The notes beneath the pieces are model-generated. The model was not told the origin of the DNA and did no database searches. It was given only the letters and a program-made list of their open reading frames with translations. From Zoroaster sp. YZ-2022 (taxonomy: Eukaryota > Echinodermata > Asteroidea > Forcipulatida > Zoroasteridae): a stretch of 64,000 bases of DNA. The translations under genes were made by a program, and so were the position numbers. The stretch is taken from assembly GCA_029582265.1 (NCBI GenBank), contig CM055816.1, forward strand, positions 21,757,843-21,821,842. The letters are read 5' to 3'. Below, in pieces: positions 43,225 through 56,784 of this stretch (positions are counted from its first letter, which is position 1; every line of letters starts with the position of its first letter).

Positions 43225-43464
43225 TTGCAATTTGATATGTTAATCCTGCAACTTAACCCCAATGTCAATAACCTTAGTTTTAGAAACAGAGACCTGACAC
43301 ACACATATGTAAATCTTGTGGTGTTTTACCGATCTAATTTAACAATGTCTGATCACCTCACAGGCCTTGAATTTCGTCCTCCTAGGAGAATAGGTAGGAG
43401 CAAGGCAATTTTCCCAAAAGAACTTTTCTATTACATTAAAATGGATAGTATGAGGATAGCATAG
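43225..43464 (+). other. 79-codon frame, unsupported, duplicated at 45412-45651
   Basis: The same peptide is predicted at both sites because the two copies are a recent tandem duplication. There is no ATG at the 5' end; the first ATG is a few codons in. The homologous segment at 51037-51250 is shifted by indels. No domain recognised, so I do not call a gene. Confidence 0.2.
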
Positions 43465-46400
43465 TTGACATCGACGTCGTGTAAGTAAACTAGACATGCA
43501 TGGTCAATTTGCCATGAATTTATTGTTTTTGATTTAAAGCAATCAATGCCTGCCAGGAAGACATCCTCTCCATGCTTTAACAGATCCTCATTACATTGAG
43601 GTTATATTTGTCTGGTAATCTGACGGCTAATCATAAATTACTATGAGTTTGCAAGGCACCACACTATTTAAGACAAGAGCCTCATTTTGATTCCAATAGA
43701 CAAGTGCATTAGCAAACCAAAATTGACCATTCTTGGATGAAGTTCTATTTGTCTATGAAATGAAACAATCCACGAAGCAAGATATTAACTGTCAGGCAGT
43801 GTTTTGTAACAAGGGAGTGTTCTGCCTTTTTCAATTAGTTTAATTTGATGTAAAGGAAATTGTATTTGTTTTCTTGTATTATTGTGATTTGTGTTATATT
43901 TTAAATTTAATTCGTTATTTTGCAGTTTTGATTCCAACTAACTTCCTTTATTTTCTCCACACTTTAGGGGACAATAAAATCATACACTTATGAACTATTT
44001 AAGATTAAATTAATATAATTATGAATGTGCATGAAACTTGTTCGAGCAGGGACCCTATATTCATAATGTCATGGGTACAGTAAACGTTAAACTCCCATAA
44101 GGACATGTACACAAGAATCGTTACTACGTCGGTTACGGGCTTGGATTTTACGCAGGTGGCGTGAACGATTTGTTGTGACTACAACTGGATTTGATGTACG
44201 CTATTGGCGAGCTAAAAACAACAAAGGGTGGGCGGGGACTATGGCTGTAACTGGATTGGTTATAAGAATTATGAGCTAAAACAAGAAAGGGTGGACGGGG
44301 ACTATGGCTATAACTGGATTGGTTATATGCTATTGGAGAATGGAAAGCCAAACCAACAAATCCATGCATTTTTGGAGTTAATTAAGTTAGGTGTTTGCAG
44401 ATGAGTGCAATAATTTGGTGTCTAGGCTCGCCCCCGCATCGCTAAGTTAACAATTTCAATGGAGCCTTAACAGTGCCAAAATGAAAGGTCCCATATTTTG
44501 AATCAGACCTTCTTTTACTGTTTACAGCCGCACTAATGAGGGACAGTATTGCAATTACCGTTAAGTACATGCAATATAGGCCTGTTATTTATATTTTTTT
44601 AATATAATATAATGACTACTGAAGGTAATACAGTTTTTTAGACAATCTAGTAGTTATTTGTACCAGTCTCCAAGGAATTGTTGTTCTTCTATTTTAGAAA
44701 CCTGTGCACCACTGTCGATAGGGTATATTGTGTATGATTACAATATCTATTCATTGGAACAATTATACTCTGTATACAGTTTGTTTTTCAAGGACCAGAA
44801 ATTTCAAGTTGCTTTTTTTTATTTTTTTTTTTTTTTATTTTTTTCTTTTTTTTTATTATAGAAACCTGTGCACCGGTGCTGATTGGGTATATTGTATATG
44901 AACATAATGGCACGTAATGATTTTAATTAGACCTATTCATTGCACCAATCATACTGTGTATAAGGAATCAGCCAGCGTCATGGCACTCGATACAAACTGA
45001 GCACTTGAACAGTTTCTTATTAGGCCTAACTATAGCCTAACTGATGAACTTGGATATTCTTGAGTATGGATAATAGTCAAACAATTTAGTCTGAGGAGCT
45101 GTAATTTTTAAGAAAGAAATGATTGCCAATAAAACTGTATTACCAAAATTTGATGATAACTTTAATAGAATATATTTAAACAAAATATGATTCAAAGAGA
45201 AACAGTTTTACCAACATTTTACAACTGTTGTTTTCTATCCCATCCCTTCAACAGTTCATATAATGTTTGATTGTCCAGTTGACATTGTATTATACTTATT
45301 CAAATTAATTCACCAATGATGGAACGTATTGTTTTGTTACCACCCCTCTGCAGATCAATCTTGGGGTTGACTGACAATTTTGTGCACCTAGTTTTCATTG
45401 TGTTTTAACGGTTGCAATTTGATATGTTAATCCTGCAACTTAACCCCAATGTCAATAACCTTAGCTTTAGGAACAGAGACCTGACACACACATATGTAAA
45501 TCTTGTGGTGTTTTACCGATCTAATTTAACAATGTCTGATCACCTCACAGGCCTTGAATTTCGTCCTCCTAGGAGAATAGGTAGGAGCAAGGCAATTTTC
45601 CCAAAAGAACTTTTCTATTACATTAAAATGGATAGTATGAGGATAGCATAGTTGACATCGACGTCGTGTAAGTAAACTAGACATGCATGGTCAATTTGCC
45701 ATGAATTTATTGTTTTTGATTTAAAGCAATCAATGCCTGCCAGGAAGACATCCTCTCCATGCTTTAACAGATCCTCATTACATTGAGGTTATATTTGTCT
45801 GGTAATCTGACGGCTAATCATAAATTACTATGAGTTTGCAAGGCACCACACTATTTAAGACAAGAGCCTCATTTTGATTCCAATAGACAAGTGCATTAGC
45901 AAACCAAAATTGACCATTCTTGGATGAAGTTCTATTTGTCTATGAAATGAAAAATCCACGAAGCAAGATATTAACTGTCAGGCAGTGTTTTGTAACAAGG
46001 GAGTGTTCTGCCTTTTTCAATTAGTTTAATTTGATGTAAAGGAAATTGTATTTGTTTTCTTGTATTATTGTGATTTGTGTTATATTTTAAATTTAATTCG
46101 TTATTTTGCAGTTTTGATTCCAACTAACTTCCTTTATTTTCTCCACACTTTAGGGGACAATAAAATCATACACTTATGAACTATTTAAGATTAAATTAAT
46201 ATAATTATGAATGTGCATGAAACTTGTTCGAGCAGGGACCCTATATTCATAATGTCATGGGTACAGTAAACGTTAAACTCCCATAAGGACATGTACACAA
46301 GAATCGTTACTACGTCGGTTACGGGCTTGGATTTTACGCAGGTGGCGTGAACGATTTGTTGTGACTACAACTGGATTTGATGTACGCTATTGGCGAGCTA

Positions 46401-47809
46401 AAAACAACAAAGGGTGGGCGGGGACTATGGCTGTAACTGGATTGGTTATAAGAATTGGCGAGCTAAAACAAGAAAGGGTGGACGGGGACTATGGCTATAA
46501 CTGGATTGGTTATATGCTATTGGAGAATGGAAAGCCAAACCAACAAATCCATGCATTTTTGGAGTTAATTAAGTTAGGTGTTTGCAGATGAGTGCAATAA
46601 TTTGGTGTCTAGGCTCGCCCCCGCATCGCTAAGTTAACAATTTCAATGGAGCCTTAACAGTGCCAAAATGAAAGGTCCCATATTTTGAATCAGACCTTCT
46701 TTTACTGTTTACAGCCGCACTAATGAGGGACAGTATTGCAATTACCGTTAAGTACATGCAATATAGGCCTGTTATTTATATTTTTTTAATATAATATAAT
46801 GACTACTGAAGGTAATACAGTTTTTTAGACAATCTAGTAGTTATTTGTACCAGTCTCCAAGGAATTGTTCTTCTTCTATTTTAGAAACCTGTGCACCACT
46901 GTCGATAGGGTATATTGTGTATGATTACAATATCTATTCATTGCAACAATTATACTCTGTATACAGTTTGTTTTTCAAGGACCAGAAATTTCAAGTTGCT
47001 TTTTTTTTTGTTTTTTTGTTTTTTTTGTTTCTTTGTTTTTATTATAGAAACCTGTGCACCGGTGCTGATTGGGTATATTGTATATGAACATAATGGCACG
47101 TAATGATTTTAATTAGACCTATTCATTGCACCAATCATACTGTGTATAAGGAATCAGCCAGCGTCATGGCACTCGATACAAACTGAGCACTTGAACAGTT
47201 TCTTATTAGGCCTAACTATAGCCTAACTGATGAACTTGGATATTCTTGAGTATGGATAATAGTCAAACAATTTAGTCTGAGGAGCTGTAATTTTTAAGAA
47301 AGAAATGATTGCCAATAAAACTGTATTACCAAAATTTGATGATAACTTTAATAGAATGTATTTAAACAAAATATGATTCAAAGAGAAACAGTTTTACCAA
47401 CATTTTACAAATGTTGTTTTCTATCCCATCCCTTCAACAGTTCATATAATGTTTGATTGTCCAGTTGACATTGTATTATTCTTATTCAAATTAATTCACC
47501 AATGATGGAACGTATTGTTTTGTTACCACCCCTCTGCAGATCAATCTTGGGGTTGACTGACAATTGTGTACACCTAGTTTTCATTGTGTTTTAACGGTTG
47601 CAATTTGATATGTTAATCCTTCAACAATTCAAACAAAATATAAGGTTAATATGCACATCACTTGGAGGGGTTTGTGGTGTGAACGAACTCATTTATTTAT
47701 TTATTGAAGAACTTGTTATAATAATAATGTGGAGATATTACTAAAATTCATAAAGTGAACCCCCTATACAATAATTTGATGTTCATAGGCCTTCATGTAG
47801 GGTATACAT

Positions 47810-48540
47810 TGACATCGGGACAGCTAAATGAGACCTGTGTTATCAAAGTGTTTATTTTTCTTTTATTGTGGACTAGGTAACACATAGAACTAGAGATATG
47901 TCTCTTTTTTAAAACAAACCTCAGAGTTGAATTGTTTACATGTATGAGTGTAAATAACATGTTCATTAACACATGAAAAGAAGCAAAATGTACGTTTTTA
48001 AGTAAAATGTTATAAATATGCAATTTGACACATTATAACTTCAGAAGTATCTTTACAAATATTCGTATTCCATACTTCTTAAATTAAGTCTCGTCGCGAT
48101 CAGTCGTTGTTTGCATTGATAAATAACACATGCCCTATTGATGAGTTAAATCTACACTGAAAAATACAGACGAAGTATGCAGGTTTAATTAAGTCTAATC
48201 TGAAAGTTGTATACGATAGCGCTAATCCCTTTGCACATCCACCAGTGTCATTGCAGAGAGTACGATACTGACTCTACGTACAATAACGGCACCTACAGAA
48301 TATATACAGGTATATATTTTGTAAGTGCTCCCATTAAAAATTATGCAAAATTGTTTACTCTATTTTATAATAACAAAAATCGCGTCTTCTTCTAGTGATC
48401 CCCAGATTGCTGCTTCCCATGTTGAATTTTATTTATTTATTTCTTATCTTTTATGAAAGTAATCCGTTCACATGATAATTATAATATAATTCACAAGATA
48501 AAAGTAAAGTGATAAATAAATATTAAACATAATATAAACA
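47810..48540. repeat. Repeat family E, copy 3 (partial, diverged)
   Basis: 'acatcgggacagctaaatga' onward matches 37578-38600 with many small changes. The CpG-rich left part is missing. Confidence 0.75.
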
Positions 48541-48574
48541 AATACAACTAAAATAAAAATAATTAGATAAAAAG

Positions 48575-48806
48575 GTAATTTAACCGCCTCCGCAGCAAAG
48601 TTGGTCGCACAAAAGTGGCAGTGGTGGAATTGGGGTACACCAAAAACCCAACTATATGTGAATGTGGCACTGGACCACAAGATATGTAACATCTTCTCAA
48701 CTGCCCTCAACTACGTACACTGTGCTCAACAGAAGATCTGGCAGAGTACAATGGAAGGACGTCATCTAACACTAACTCCAATTGTATTGAAGACACGACA
48801 AGAATA
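48575..48806 (+). pseudogene. LINE C-terminal fragment (CxC zinc-like)
   Basis: The frame reads RLRSKVGRTKVAVVELGY, then TICECGTGPQDM, a TAA stop, then HLLNCPQL: the C-terminal CxCG...H...C region of a LINE polyprotein of a different family from the one at 39340. One in-frame stop and no upstream reverse transcriptase. Confidence 0.7.
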
Positions 48807-49190
48807 ATACAATCACAGCGTTTCTTTGTTCTTTTTACACAATTAACATCTCAATTCTCAATCAAGCCAAAGTGTAATTTGCAGTTAGATTTGTATTTAA
48901 GATTACATTCCTGGGGCGAACCATTTTTTTAATTTTATTTTATTTTAAATAATATCGACATGGGAAGTGTTGATAATCAGTTAATCACTGCTTTGTTTTA
49001 CAGAGAAGATTAAGCAGAAGCATTTGATTAGTAAGATGAAGCTGACCTCCAGTTAAAAGCAATACACACAACATTGAAATTATAGACAGTGACCATTAAA
49101 ACGTGCTATGAAACAATGTTACTTGTCTACATTTGTGACATTTGTACCGTCGTAAATATCATACCCCTTGCCTATAAATGCCAACGTGAT
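48807..49190. other. Intergenic, nothing recognised
   Basis: No gene or clear repeat seen. The adjacent 49190-49280 matches 63680-63950. Confidence 0.4.
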
Positions 49191-49571
49191 GTTCACTAAG
49201 TTCGTTAAATTCCGTCAGAACCAGTCACGAGTGGTTGATCAAAAATTTCATCAATCATTCATTTGTTACATTTTTACTTTTAATTCTACGGTCTGGGTAT
49301 GAGATTTTAGGACAGGTTCCTAACTGACTCATTTGCCTAGCTCGTTAGTAGATTACAGACAAAGAAAGGTAAAAGAAAGGGGAAAAATAAAGGAAACTTC
49401 GGGGAACGGAAGATTGAGAAGGAAATATTGCAAAGTGAAACAAATATTTACAGTTTGATGAAAGTCTTGCGTAGGGTGATAAACAATTGATTAAAATTTT
49501 GCCCTACACCGACGTGTGTATAGCTCACTTTTTATTGCTGTTATTGTTTCATCAGTTTTATTCATTCGATA

Positions 49572-49735
49572 ACAGAGGTGGATTCAGGGTGGGAATAAAG
49601 AGAACACGTAAATAGCGTATAAATTTACTTCCATGACAATGAAAATGCACATCAAGTTATCATACGTTATTTGTTTTGCCCCTTGTTTGGCAGTGTAACC
49701 CCGCCAATTTATCGACACCCTGCATCCACGCCTGT
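49572..49735. mobile_element. Short MITE, imperfect TIRs
   Basis: Left 'agaggtggattcagggtg' and right, in reverse complement, 'acaggcgtggatgcagggtg'. The sequence right of it resumes the 34120 duplication ('attacattattgttttac'). Confidence 0.5.
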
Positions 49736-49983
49736 ATTACATTATTGTTTTACACCAATGGAATAATAATTACTCATTGTGTATTTTTCCCCCTCACACA
49801 TGTCTATCATAGTCAAGTTCCCTATCTACGGGCGGTAGAGATATCGTTATGATTGCAACCATCACATTGTAAGGAACCTGTCCACTGGTTCAGTTGTTCA
49901 TGTGCCTCATTCTGATTCTCATAGACTTGTGTACAAGAAAGCAAAGATTGATGCAGTTTATTAAATTAAAGGTCTATTACACC

Positions 49984-50924
49984 TATAGGATCAGTGGCGC
50001 ACCCAGGATTTGATTGGGGGTGGCTCAAAATATTTTTATTTGAAATCCAATATGGGGGAGAGACATGGCTGACCCAAACCATAACCGCTGGCGCGGCTGC
50101 AGCCATGTCCCTAGTCGTGCTCGTCAGTGAACCTACGGCACATGTTAAATGTTTCCTGGTGGTTTCTAGTCATAAAAAGAAGACATTATGGCATGATTCG
50201 GACTCGTAGGGTTTTACCTTCCATATAATTTCCTCCTCTTGATGTAAAGAACTTGAGCTTGTTTCGTCTGCAAGATTTCTATAGTTAAATACTTTCATTG
50301 CGTGGACGTAAAGTTTGTGATCATTCCGGCGGAGCTAAATTTTTCAAAACACGAATTTGGCGGCAAAACCAAATCCCAATATTATCCAATCGGTGTTTGC
50401 TAAAGAGTGTCACATAATCTTTGTAAATTAAAACCCAATCCTGGGCCATTGTGTACAAACTGGAAAGGAGTTGATTATAATGCGGGCGTGTTTAAATTTT
50501 ACGAGTAACCTCAACGACAGTCAACGACCTCAACAAGAGAAACGGACAACAGAAAATGAAAATAAAATTAAGTAAAGCTGCTCCCTGATCAGGGTGCACC
50601 ATGGCGGGGGGGGGGAGAATGTGTAAAAATGCTTGTTATATATACTGGTGGCCCTTCAAGCTTACATGCACATGCATACGCAACGCCGTAAAATATAATA
50701 GTGAGTGGAATAAATGGAAAACCTTTGGAGGGGAGCTTGAGTCTCCTGAGTCCCCATCCCTTGTACCACTGCCCTATACTCCTTGCCGAACAACTCTGTA
50801 GACAAGACTTGGGCTCAGATTTTGCTCTCTTTCCTGGCTCCTTCTTTAAAAAAAAAAAAAACATCAGCGGGCCCTTGGGGGCTCAAGCCCCAAGCCCCCC
50901 CTTGGGTGCGCTACTGTATAGGAT
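49984..50924. mobile_element. hAT-like non-autonomous element, 925 bp (49992-50916), with 8-bp target duplication
   Basis: Ends CAGTGGCGCACCCAGG and, in reverse complement, CAGTAGCGCACCCAAG. Flanked by TATAGGAT at 49984-49991 and 50917-50924. The paralogous sequence at 34362-34400 ('acacctgtaggatggaatga') has a single copy of that octamer (one base different) and no insertion, an empty site. No transposase frame; the right end contains an A12-like run and G/C-runs. Confidence 0.93.
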
Positions 50925-51036
50925 GGAAGGATTCGGTTGACAAGAGATCTTGTTGAATTTGAGAATGGTTAGTGATAAGGCCCATCATATCAGTTATTCT
51001 GACATAGTCCTTAAAATAATCAAGCTGGCGACCATA

Positions 51037-51990
51037 CTTAACCCCAATGTCAATAACCTTTGTTTTAGGAACAGAGACCTGACACATACGTGTAAATCTT
51101 GTGTTGTTTTACCGATCTAATTTAACAATGTCTGATCACCTCACAGGCCTTGATTTTCGTCCTCCTAGGAGAATAGGTAGGAGAAAGGCAATTTTCCCCA
51201 AAGAACTTTTCTATTACATCAAAATGGATAGTATGAGGATAGTATAGTTGACATGGACCTCGTGCATGTAAAGTAGACATGCATGGTAAATTTGCCATGA
51301 CTTTATTGTTTTTGATTTAAAGCAATCATTGCCTGCCAGGAAGACATCCTCTCCATGCTTCTCAATAGATTCTCATTACATTGAGGTTATATTTGTCTGG
51401 TAACCTGACAGCTATTCATAAAATTACTATGAGTTTGCAAGTGTGGTCACTATTTAAGACAAGAGCCTCATTTTGATTCCAATAGAGAAGTGCATTAGAG
51501 AACCAAAATTGACCATTCTTGGATGAAGTTCTATTTGTCTATGAAATGAAAAAATCCACGAAGCAAGATATTGACTGTCATGCAGTGTTTTGTAACAAGC
51601 GAGTGTTCTGCCTTTTTCAATTAGTTTTATTTGATGTAAAGGAAATTTTATTTGTTTTCTTGTATTATTGTAATTTGTGTTATGTTTTAAATGTAATTCG
51701 TCATTTTGCAGTTTTGATTCCAACTAATATATAATAATGGATTCATTTTATATTTTAAATGCTTCGTTTATTTTCTCCACACTTATGGGGACAATAAAAT
51801 CATACATTTATGAAATATTTAATATTAAATTAATATAATTATGAATGTGCATGAAGCTTGTTCGAGCAAGGACCCTATATTCATAATGTTATAGGCACAG
51901 TAAACGTTAAACTCCCATAAGGACATGTAGACAAGATAAGTAAGACAATATTACCCATAATAACAAATAATCTTATTCATATTATCAATA
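51037..51990. repeat. Extra copy of the second half of the 2.2-kb unit
   Basis: 'accccaatgtcaataacctt' through 'cataaggacatgtagacaag' matches 43256-44112 and 45443-46299 with some divergence; joined abruptly at about 51035 to the 34480-like sequence. Confidence 0.85.
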
Positions 51991-53650
51991 CTTTCTTAGT
52001 AATTGAGTCTTTGATTTGTGTTTCAATTAAAATACTGAATATTTTTAAAAGATAATTTCACAGAATTGCACAACTTGGGGATTTTCATGTTTGATTTCTT
52101 TGAGTAAGAATGGTTGGAGGAAATGATTAATGTTAGTCATAAAATTGCCAACAACACTATTGAACATGGAGCAAATAGAGTCGGGCAATCTATTTGTATT
52201 ACGTTGAAACACGAAGGACCCTAACTGAAGAAGATATAAGTTATTTAATATACAAGTAAATTATAATGAAACATTATAATGAAACCACACAACACAGAGT
52301 AGGCCTAATATAAATTCTTATTGAATTTAATATGTTTGTCTTAAAGGTAGGTTATAGAACTTATATTTAAAAGAAAATAATTCAGAAATAACCAAATGGT
52401 TGAATGTTAATGTACAACTCAGTTGGTATAAAGCTGATGATGGAATCAATCTTCACAATAAACTATTTAGTCTGAGGAACTGTCATTTTTAAGAAAGATA
52501 TTATTGCCAAAACTTCCCCCATAATGTTGATGAAACTATAAATGTATTCAACAAAATTAAAATAAAAATGATTCAAAGAAAAGCAGTTTTGCCACATTTT
52601 ACAAATATTGTTGTTCCATCCCTTCAACATTGCATATAATGAATCTGTCTTAAACTTTCATACCCGGGCCTGAGAATTGCAAGTAAAAATGTGACAAATG
52701 AATGCCAGTTGATGAAATTGAATTCTTGATCAACTGCTTGCGATTGGTTCTTTTGAAATTGATTGAACTTAACGACACTTTCAAGTGTAACGTACTTATT
52801 TTATCAATGAGTTGGGTTAAATGACAATAGAATGATCAACTTATGAATTTGAATGTATCTTTTTGCTGATTGAATGATGATGGAAAGGAGCATTCATTTT
52901 CATATCAAATTGAATGAGTCGGGTATCAAATTGAATGCATTTTTTTAAAAATTCATCTGGAAACCTATAATAAAATGGATAAAGTGAACACCCTAACTGT
53001 GATGCTCATGGATCTTCATGTAGGGTATACATTTATTTTAATATCATGATCCATCCTCTCACTGAGTGTTTTGTATTGTAGATTAACATTCATTTCATTT
53101 AGGATTTCCAAATATTTATTTACTTCACAATGTATTTCCAAAGAATTTGCATTGAGTAAAATTAATTATTATGCTTACAAATGAAGAAGGCCAATAAAAT
53201 TGTTCTTCCATTAATAAATTAAATGTTTATTCATTTCTTGTTGAAATAAAAAAAAATCACATTATGTCATTGAAAATAGTTTTTTAGAGCCCGACGTTCA
53301 CCTGAACTTGCATTCTCTAATGTTTTAAATTCAATTATTGAAGCCATAGAAAATAAGCCAAGCAGTTTTCTGTTGGTATTTTCCTGAACCTTTCCAAGGC
53401 TTTTGACACTGTAAATCATACCATTCTTATTTCTAACTTAGAGAATTACGGTGTGCGTGGATTTCGCCTTGGATTGGTTCAGGAGTTATTTATTACATAG
53501 AACAACAGTTTGTTTCCTTTAACTCTCTCTTGATCCATACATTTCATGCAGAGTTCCCCAAGGCAGTGTATTAGGTCCCTTATTGTTTATTATTGATATT
53601 AATGATATTTGTAATTCATCAAAAATTATATTGTTTATTTGCTGATTTGT
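51991..53650. repeat. Segmental duplication copy 2 (pairs with 34760-36470)
   Basis: Collinear with 34760-36470 with scattered indels. Includes a truncated LINE reverse transcriptase piece at 53330-53650 lacking the catalytic end seen at 36448-36462. Confidence 0.85.
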
Positions 53651-53679
53651 GTTTTAAATACTGAGCTAGTTAAAATAAG

Positions 53680-54985
53680 TAATTGGCTGTCACAAATCGG
53701 GCAAATAATGGTTACATATCGTTTAAAATTGAACACCGGCGTTTTCTCAGCCTGCCAGCGCGGCAAGCGTCAGTCCGGTCACCGGGGAACCCCGGAGACC
53801 TAGCTCGGCTTCGCCGAAGCCGTTTACGTACACTGGTTACAGTGTGTGAAACTACCACCCTGTGTATGGATGCAGGTGTGATGAATGGTTTGGGAAGACT
53901 CCTTTTAATTATTGAACTACCCAAACTTCCCCTTGTGGAAAATGTATTTAATTTGTTGATTTCGTTATCCCTCTGAATAATTTTTAATAAATAAATTAAT
54001 ACATTAAATATTAATTAATTTCATGTTGAATGAAAAGTTGACCTCATGTTTATTTCTTGATCTGGTGCTTATACATAGCATACATATAATTAACAAGTAA
54101 CTTGTTCTTTGTTTCAAATTGAACACCAGCGTTTTCTCACCCTGCCAGCGCGGCAAGAGCCAGTCCGGACACCGCGACGGGAACACTGGAGGCCTCGCTC
54201 GAATATACTCACATGTGTATGCACGTGTATTTGTATATACGTCTTTATACATATACGTGCACACGAAGAAACACGCACATGCCTTGGAATTTTCTGTTTC
54301 AGATACGAATAGCTCAGAAATATCATTCTTTGATATATCAATTGATATGGGCAGATATTGCAGTCCTCGCCAAAGATAATTACGTTGATTACATCAGGAC
54401 AGCTAAATGAGACGTGTGTTAAGTTATAAAGGTGTTTATATTTCTTTATTGTGAACAAGGTAACACATAAAACTAGAGATGTGTCTCTTTTTGAACAGAC
54501 CTCAGAGCTGTTCTGAGTTTTCATGACTAAATTTGTTTTGAGGTATGAGTGTAAGTGACATGAGTTCATTAACACATCAAAAGAGTGAAATGTAAGTTTT
54601 TTTAAAGTATGTTATAAATATGTAATTTGACACCTTATGACGAAATAATTATATAACTTCAAAATGAGCAAATATTCGTATTTCATACTTCTTAAGTCTC
54701 GTCGCGATCGGACGTTGTTAGTATTGATAAATAACACATGCCCTATTGATGATGTAATGATGACGCGTGTAAACGAAATGTGTCAGTTTCAGAAGTGACT
54801 CTATACTGAAAAATACAGACGAAGTTTACAAGTCAGATTTAATTAAGTCTAATATGAATGTTATATACGAACAAAACAAACCAAACTTGAGCCACCAATA
54901 ATTATGTTGACAGTGTTAATCCATTGTACCTCCACCAGTGTCATTGTAGAGAGTATGATACTGACTCAGCCTGTACGTACAATAC
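53680..54985. repeat. Repeat family E, copy 4
   Basis: Near-identical to 36880-38165. The match stops at 'cctgtacgtacaata', where an inverted copy of 39115-39760 begins. Confidence 0.88.
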
Positions 54986-54989
54986 GTTT

Positions 54990-55640
54990 TCAGGCGTTTT
55001 CAGACCTTTTGTGAATTTTTCCATTTTATTTAAATATTAATTTGTCAGGAACATTGAAAACTTTGAAAATGTCTATCCATTTATTTTCATTGTAAGCTAT
55101 TAACCTTGCTTTAAATATACAAAATAAAGCAAGAGTAACAATTGTGTTGATAATGCCATTATATGGACCTGATATGTCAATATAAAATATGTCAATCACT
55201 GATGGCAGTTGAATTTGATAATCGGTTCGAGAGGCGACAAAAATAATAAATCGGTTCCAAATTCGGTTGTGTGTTTGCAAAAAGCAAATGCGTGCTTGTA
55301 ATAATTGATAGCGTTACACATAGGGCACATCTTTTAATTTCCATTTGCATAATAGTTGATGAGCAGGCAATATTTGGTACATAAATTTAAAGTTAAAATC
55401 TCTTAACTTAACTTTTCATCTTGAATTTTTTCCCCATCCATACCAAATTCCACTTTGGTCCTTCTTGAATTATTTGTTCCCATGAAAATAAATTGAATGT
55501 TCGTTTAAGCCAATTGAATGATGATTTTGTGCAACAATTGGTTTCTTGTGAAATTGATTGACGCTGCGTTGAAATTGGCTGCTAAATTGACGAACTTGGC
55601 CGGGAAAACCTATAATATCAGGGAGTAAAACTAGAAGAGT
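54990..55640 (-). repeat. Inverted copy of 39115-39760
   Basis: The - strand repeats the LINE remnant (EFWNR, RLIAYNENKWIDIFK) and the flanking 'ttggccgggaaaacctataa' (reverse complement of 39137). It ends near 55640. Confidence 0.85.
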
Positions 55641-56455
55641 TTTACGCAAGCAGTAACTGATTTTGACATTTTCAATAAATGTTTCTTTTCAATTTGAATA
55701 AAACTTATTGTACTTTGTTAAAATGTACGGCAAACCAAACCTTACATTATTGTGAAAATATCATAAATATTAAATATTTACATTAATTTTAATAACATTA
55801 ACTACTTAGGGAAATTTACATCAGACATGTTGTGGGTTATAAGAGAAATTTCAAAGCCTGTGCAGATATGAGATTTCCATTGTTAAACCATTGTTGGACC
55901 ATACAAGAGACATGGCAAATTCAAGGCTCTCCTTTTTAAGGAGGATTGTCACTGGGTACACAAGAGTCAATGATATCTGCGTCCTACGATACTAAAAGCG
56001 CTTTACAAAAAATACTAGTGGCTGCAGGAGACTACCCGTGAAAATTTAAACATGTATCATTGGCTAATGGCCGCGTCGGATAGAGGATTCAACTATTCCG
56101 TTGTCAGGGGTGATTTAATTCAAAACTACGCTACACGATTTTGACACCAATAAAAACCAAAAATCCAGGCAGGAATAGGATTTTTTATTTACGTTATTTT
56201 CCTTATTGCAAGATCACTGTTGTCATTGCAAAATGAGGACTGGCCGGCTAGATATCACGAGATAATTTTCCTTTCAAATCCTTGGTAGATTTGGGAGGGA
56301 GACGCAATATAATCTACCAAATAAACCTACATTTGGACTAATTATTTATTACCTATGGGGACTATCTTTTATTGAATTATTTTATATTTTTAAATCAATT
56401 TTTTAGGAACAGAAAACAAATAAAGCCGAGCCTCATCAAGTAGGATGTGTGAATT
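55641..56455. other. Intergenic upstream of lectin gene 2
   Basis: No gene or clear repeat recognised. Confidence 0.4.
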
Positions 56456-56479
56456 ATATTTGTTTACATGGCTTCATAG

Positions 56480-56784
56480 GGTGTGGTTTCTGTCAACCAA
56501 TCAGGTGATACATGTAAATCACCATTCAGCAGTGACTTCACTTTGACCAATCAGTGCTTTACGCATGTAATCCTTTGGATCGCAAACGTTCAATATAAAC
56601 ACTCATCGGTCGAAACTGTGTGACATTTCTACACTGCGCCGTGTGCAGTATAGTCGTGTTTCAATCAAACAGTTGGTCGACCGGTGATACCGAAATACTT
56701 GATTGAATAAAAACTGATAGTTTTACATATTTAATTGGATTTATCTTGAAACGTTTTCACCCATATACAAACAATACATTTAAG
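56480..56784 (+). promoter_or_regulatory. Promoter region of lectin gene 2
   Basis: CCAAT boxes at 56497-56501 and 56547-56551, TATAAA at 56594-56599, and 'atttctacactg' at 56626-56637, about 30 bp after the TATA box and so a plausible start site. The order and spacing follow gene 1 (17718, 17758, degraded TATA, 17843). Confidence 0.7.

Larger units (their letters stand above)
41565..47620. repeat. Tandem triplication with ~2.2-kb unit
   Basis: Unit starts at 'aatcgttacta': copy 1 from about 41565, copy 2 from 44115, copy 3 from 46301 (truncated at about 47620). Copies 2 and 3 are almost identical. Copy 1 is longer because of the 34-bp minisatellite at 41857-42305 and is more diverged at its left end. 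The second half of the unit also occurs at 51037-51990. No gene is convincing in it. Confidence 0.93.

Noticed and set aside
43225..45651. Identical 79-codon frames as a conserved gene family
   Set aside because: Identity is explained by the recent tandem duplication. The third copy at 51 kb is frameshifted and no domain is visible.
56746..56784. Longer N-terminus of lectin gene 2
   Set aside because: The extension starts with TTG, not ATG, and would bury the signal peptide. ATG 56785 matches gene 1.
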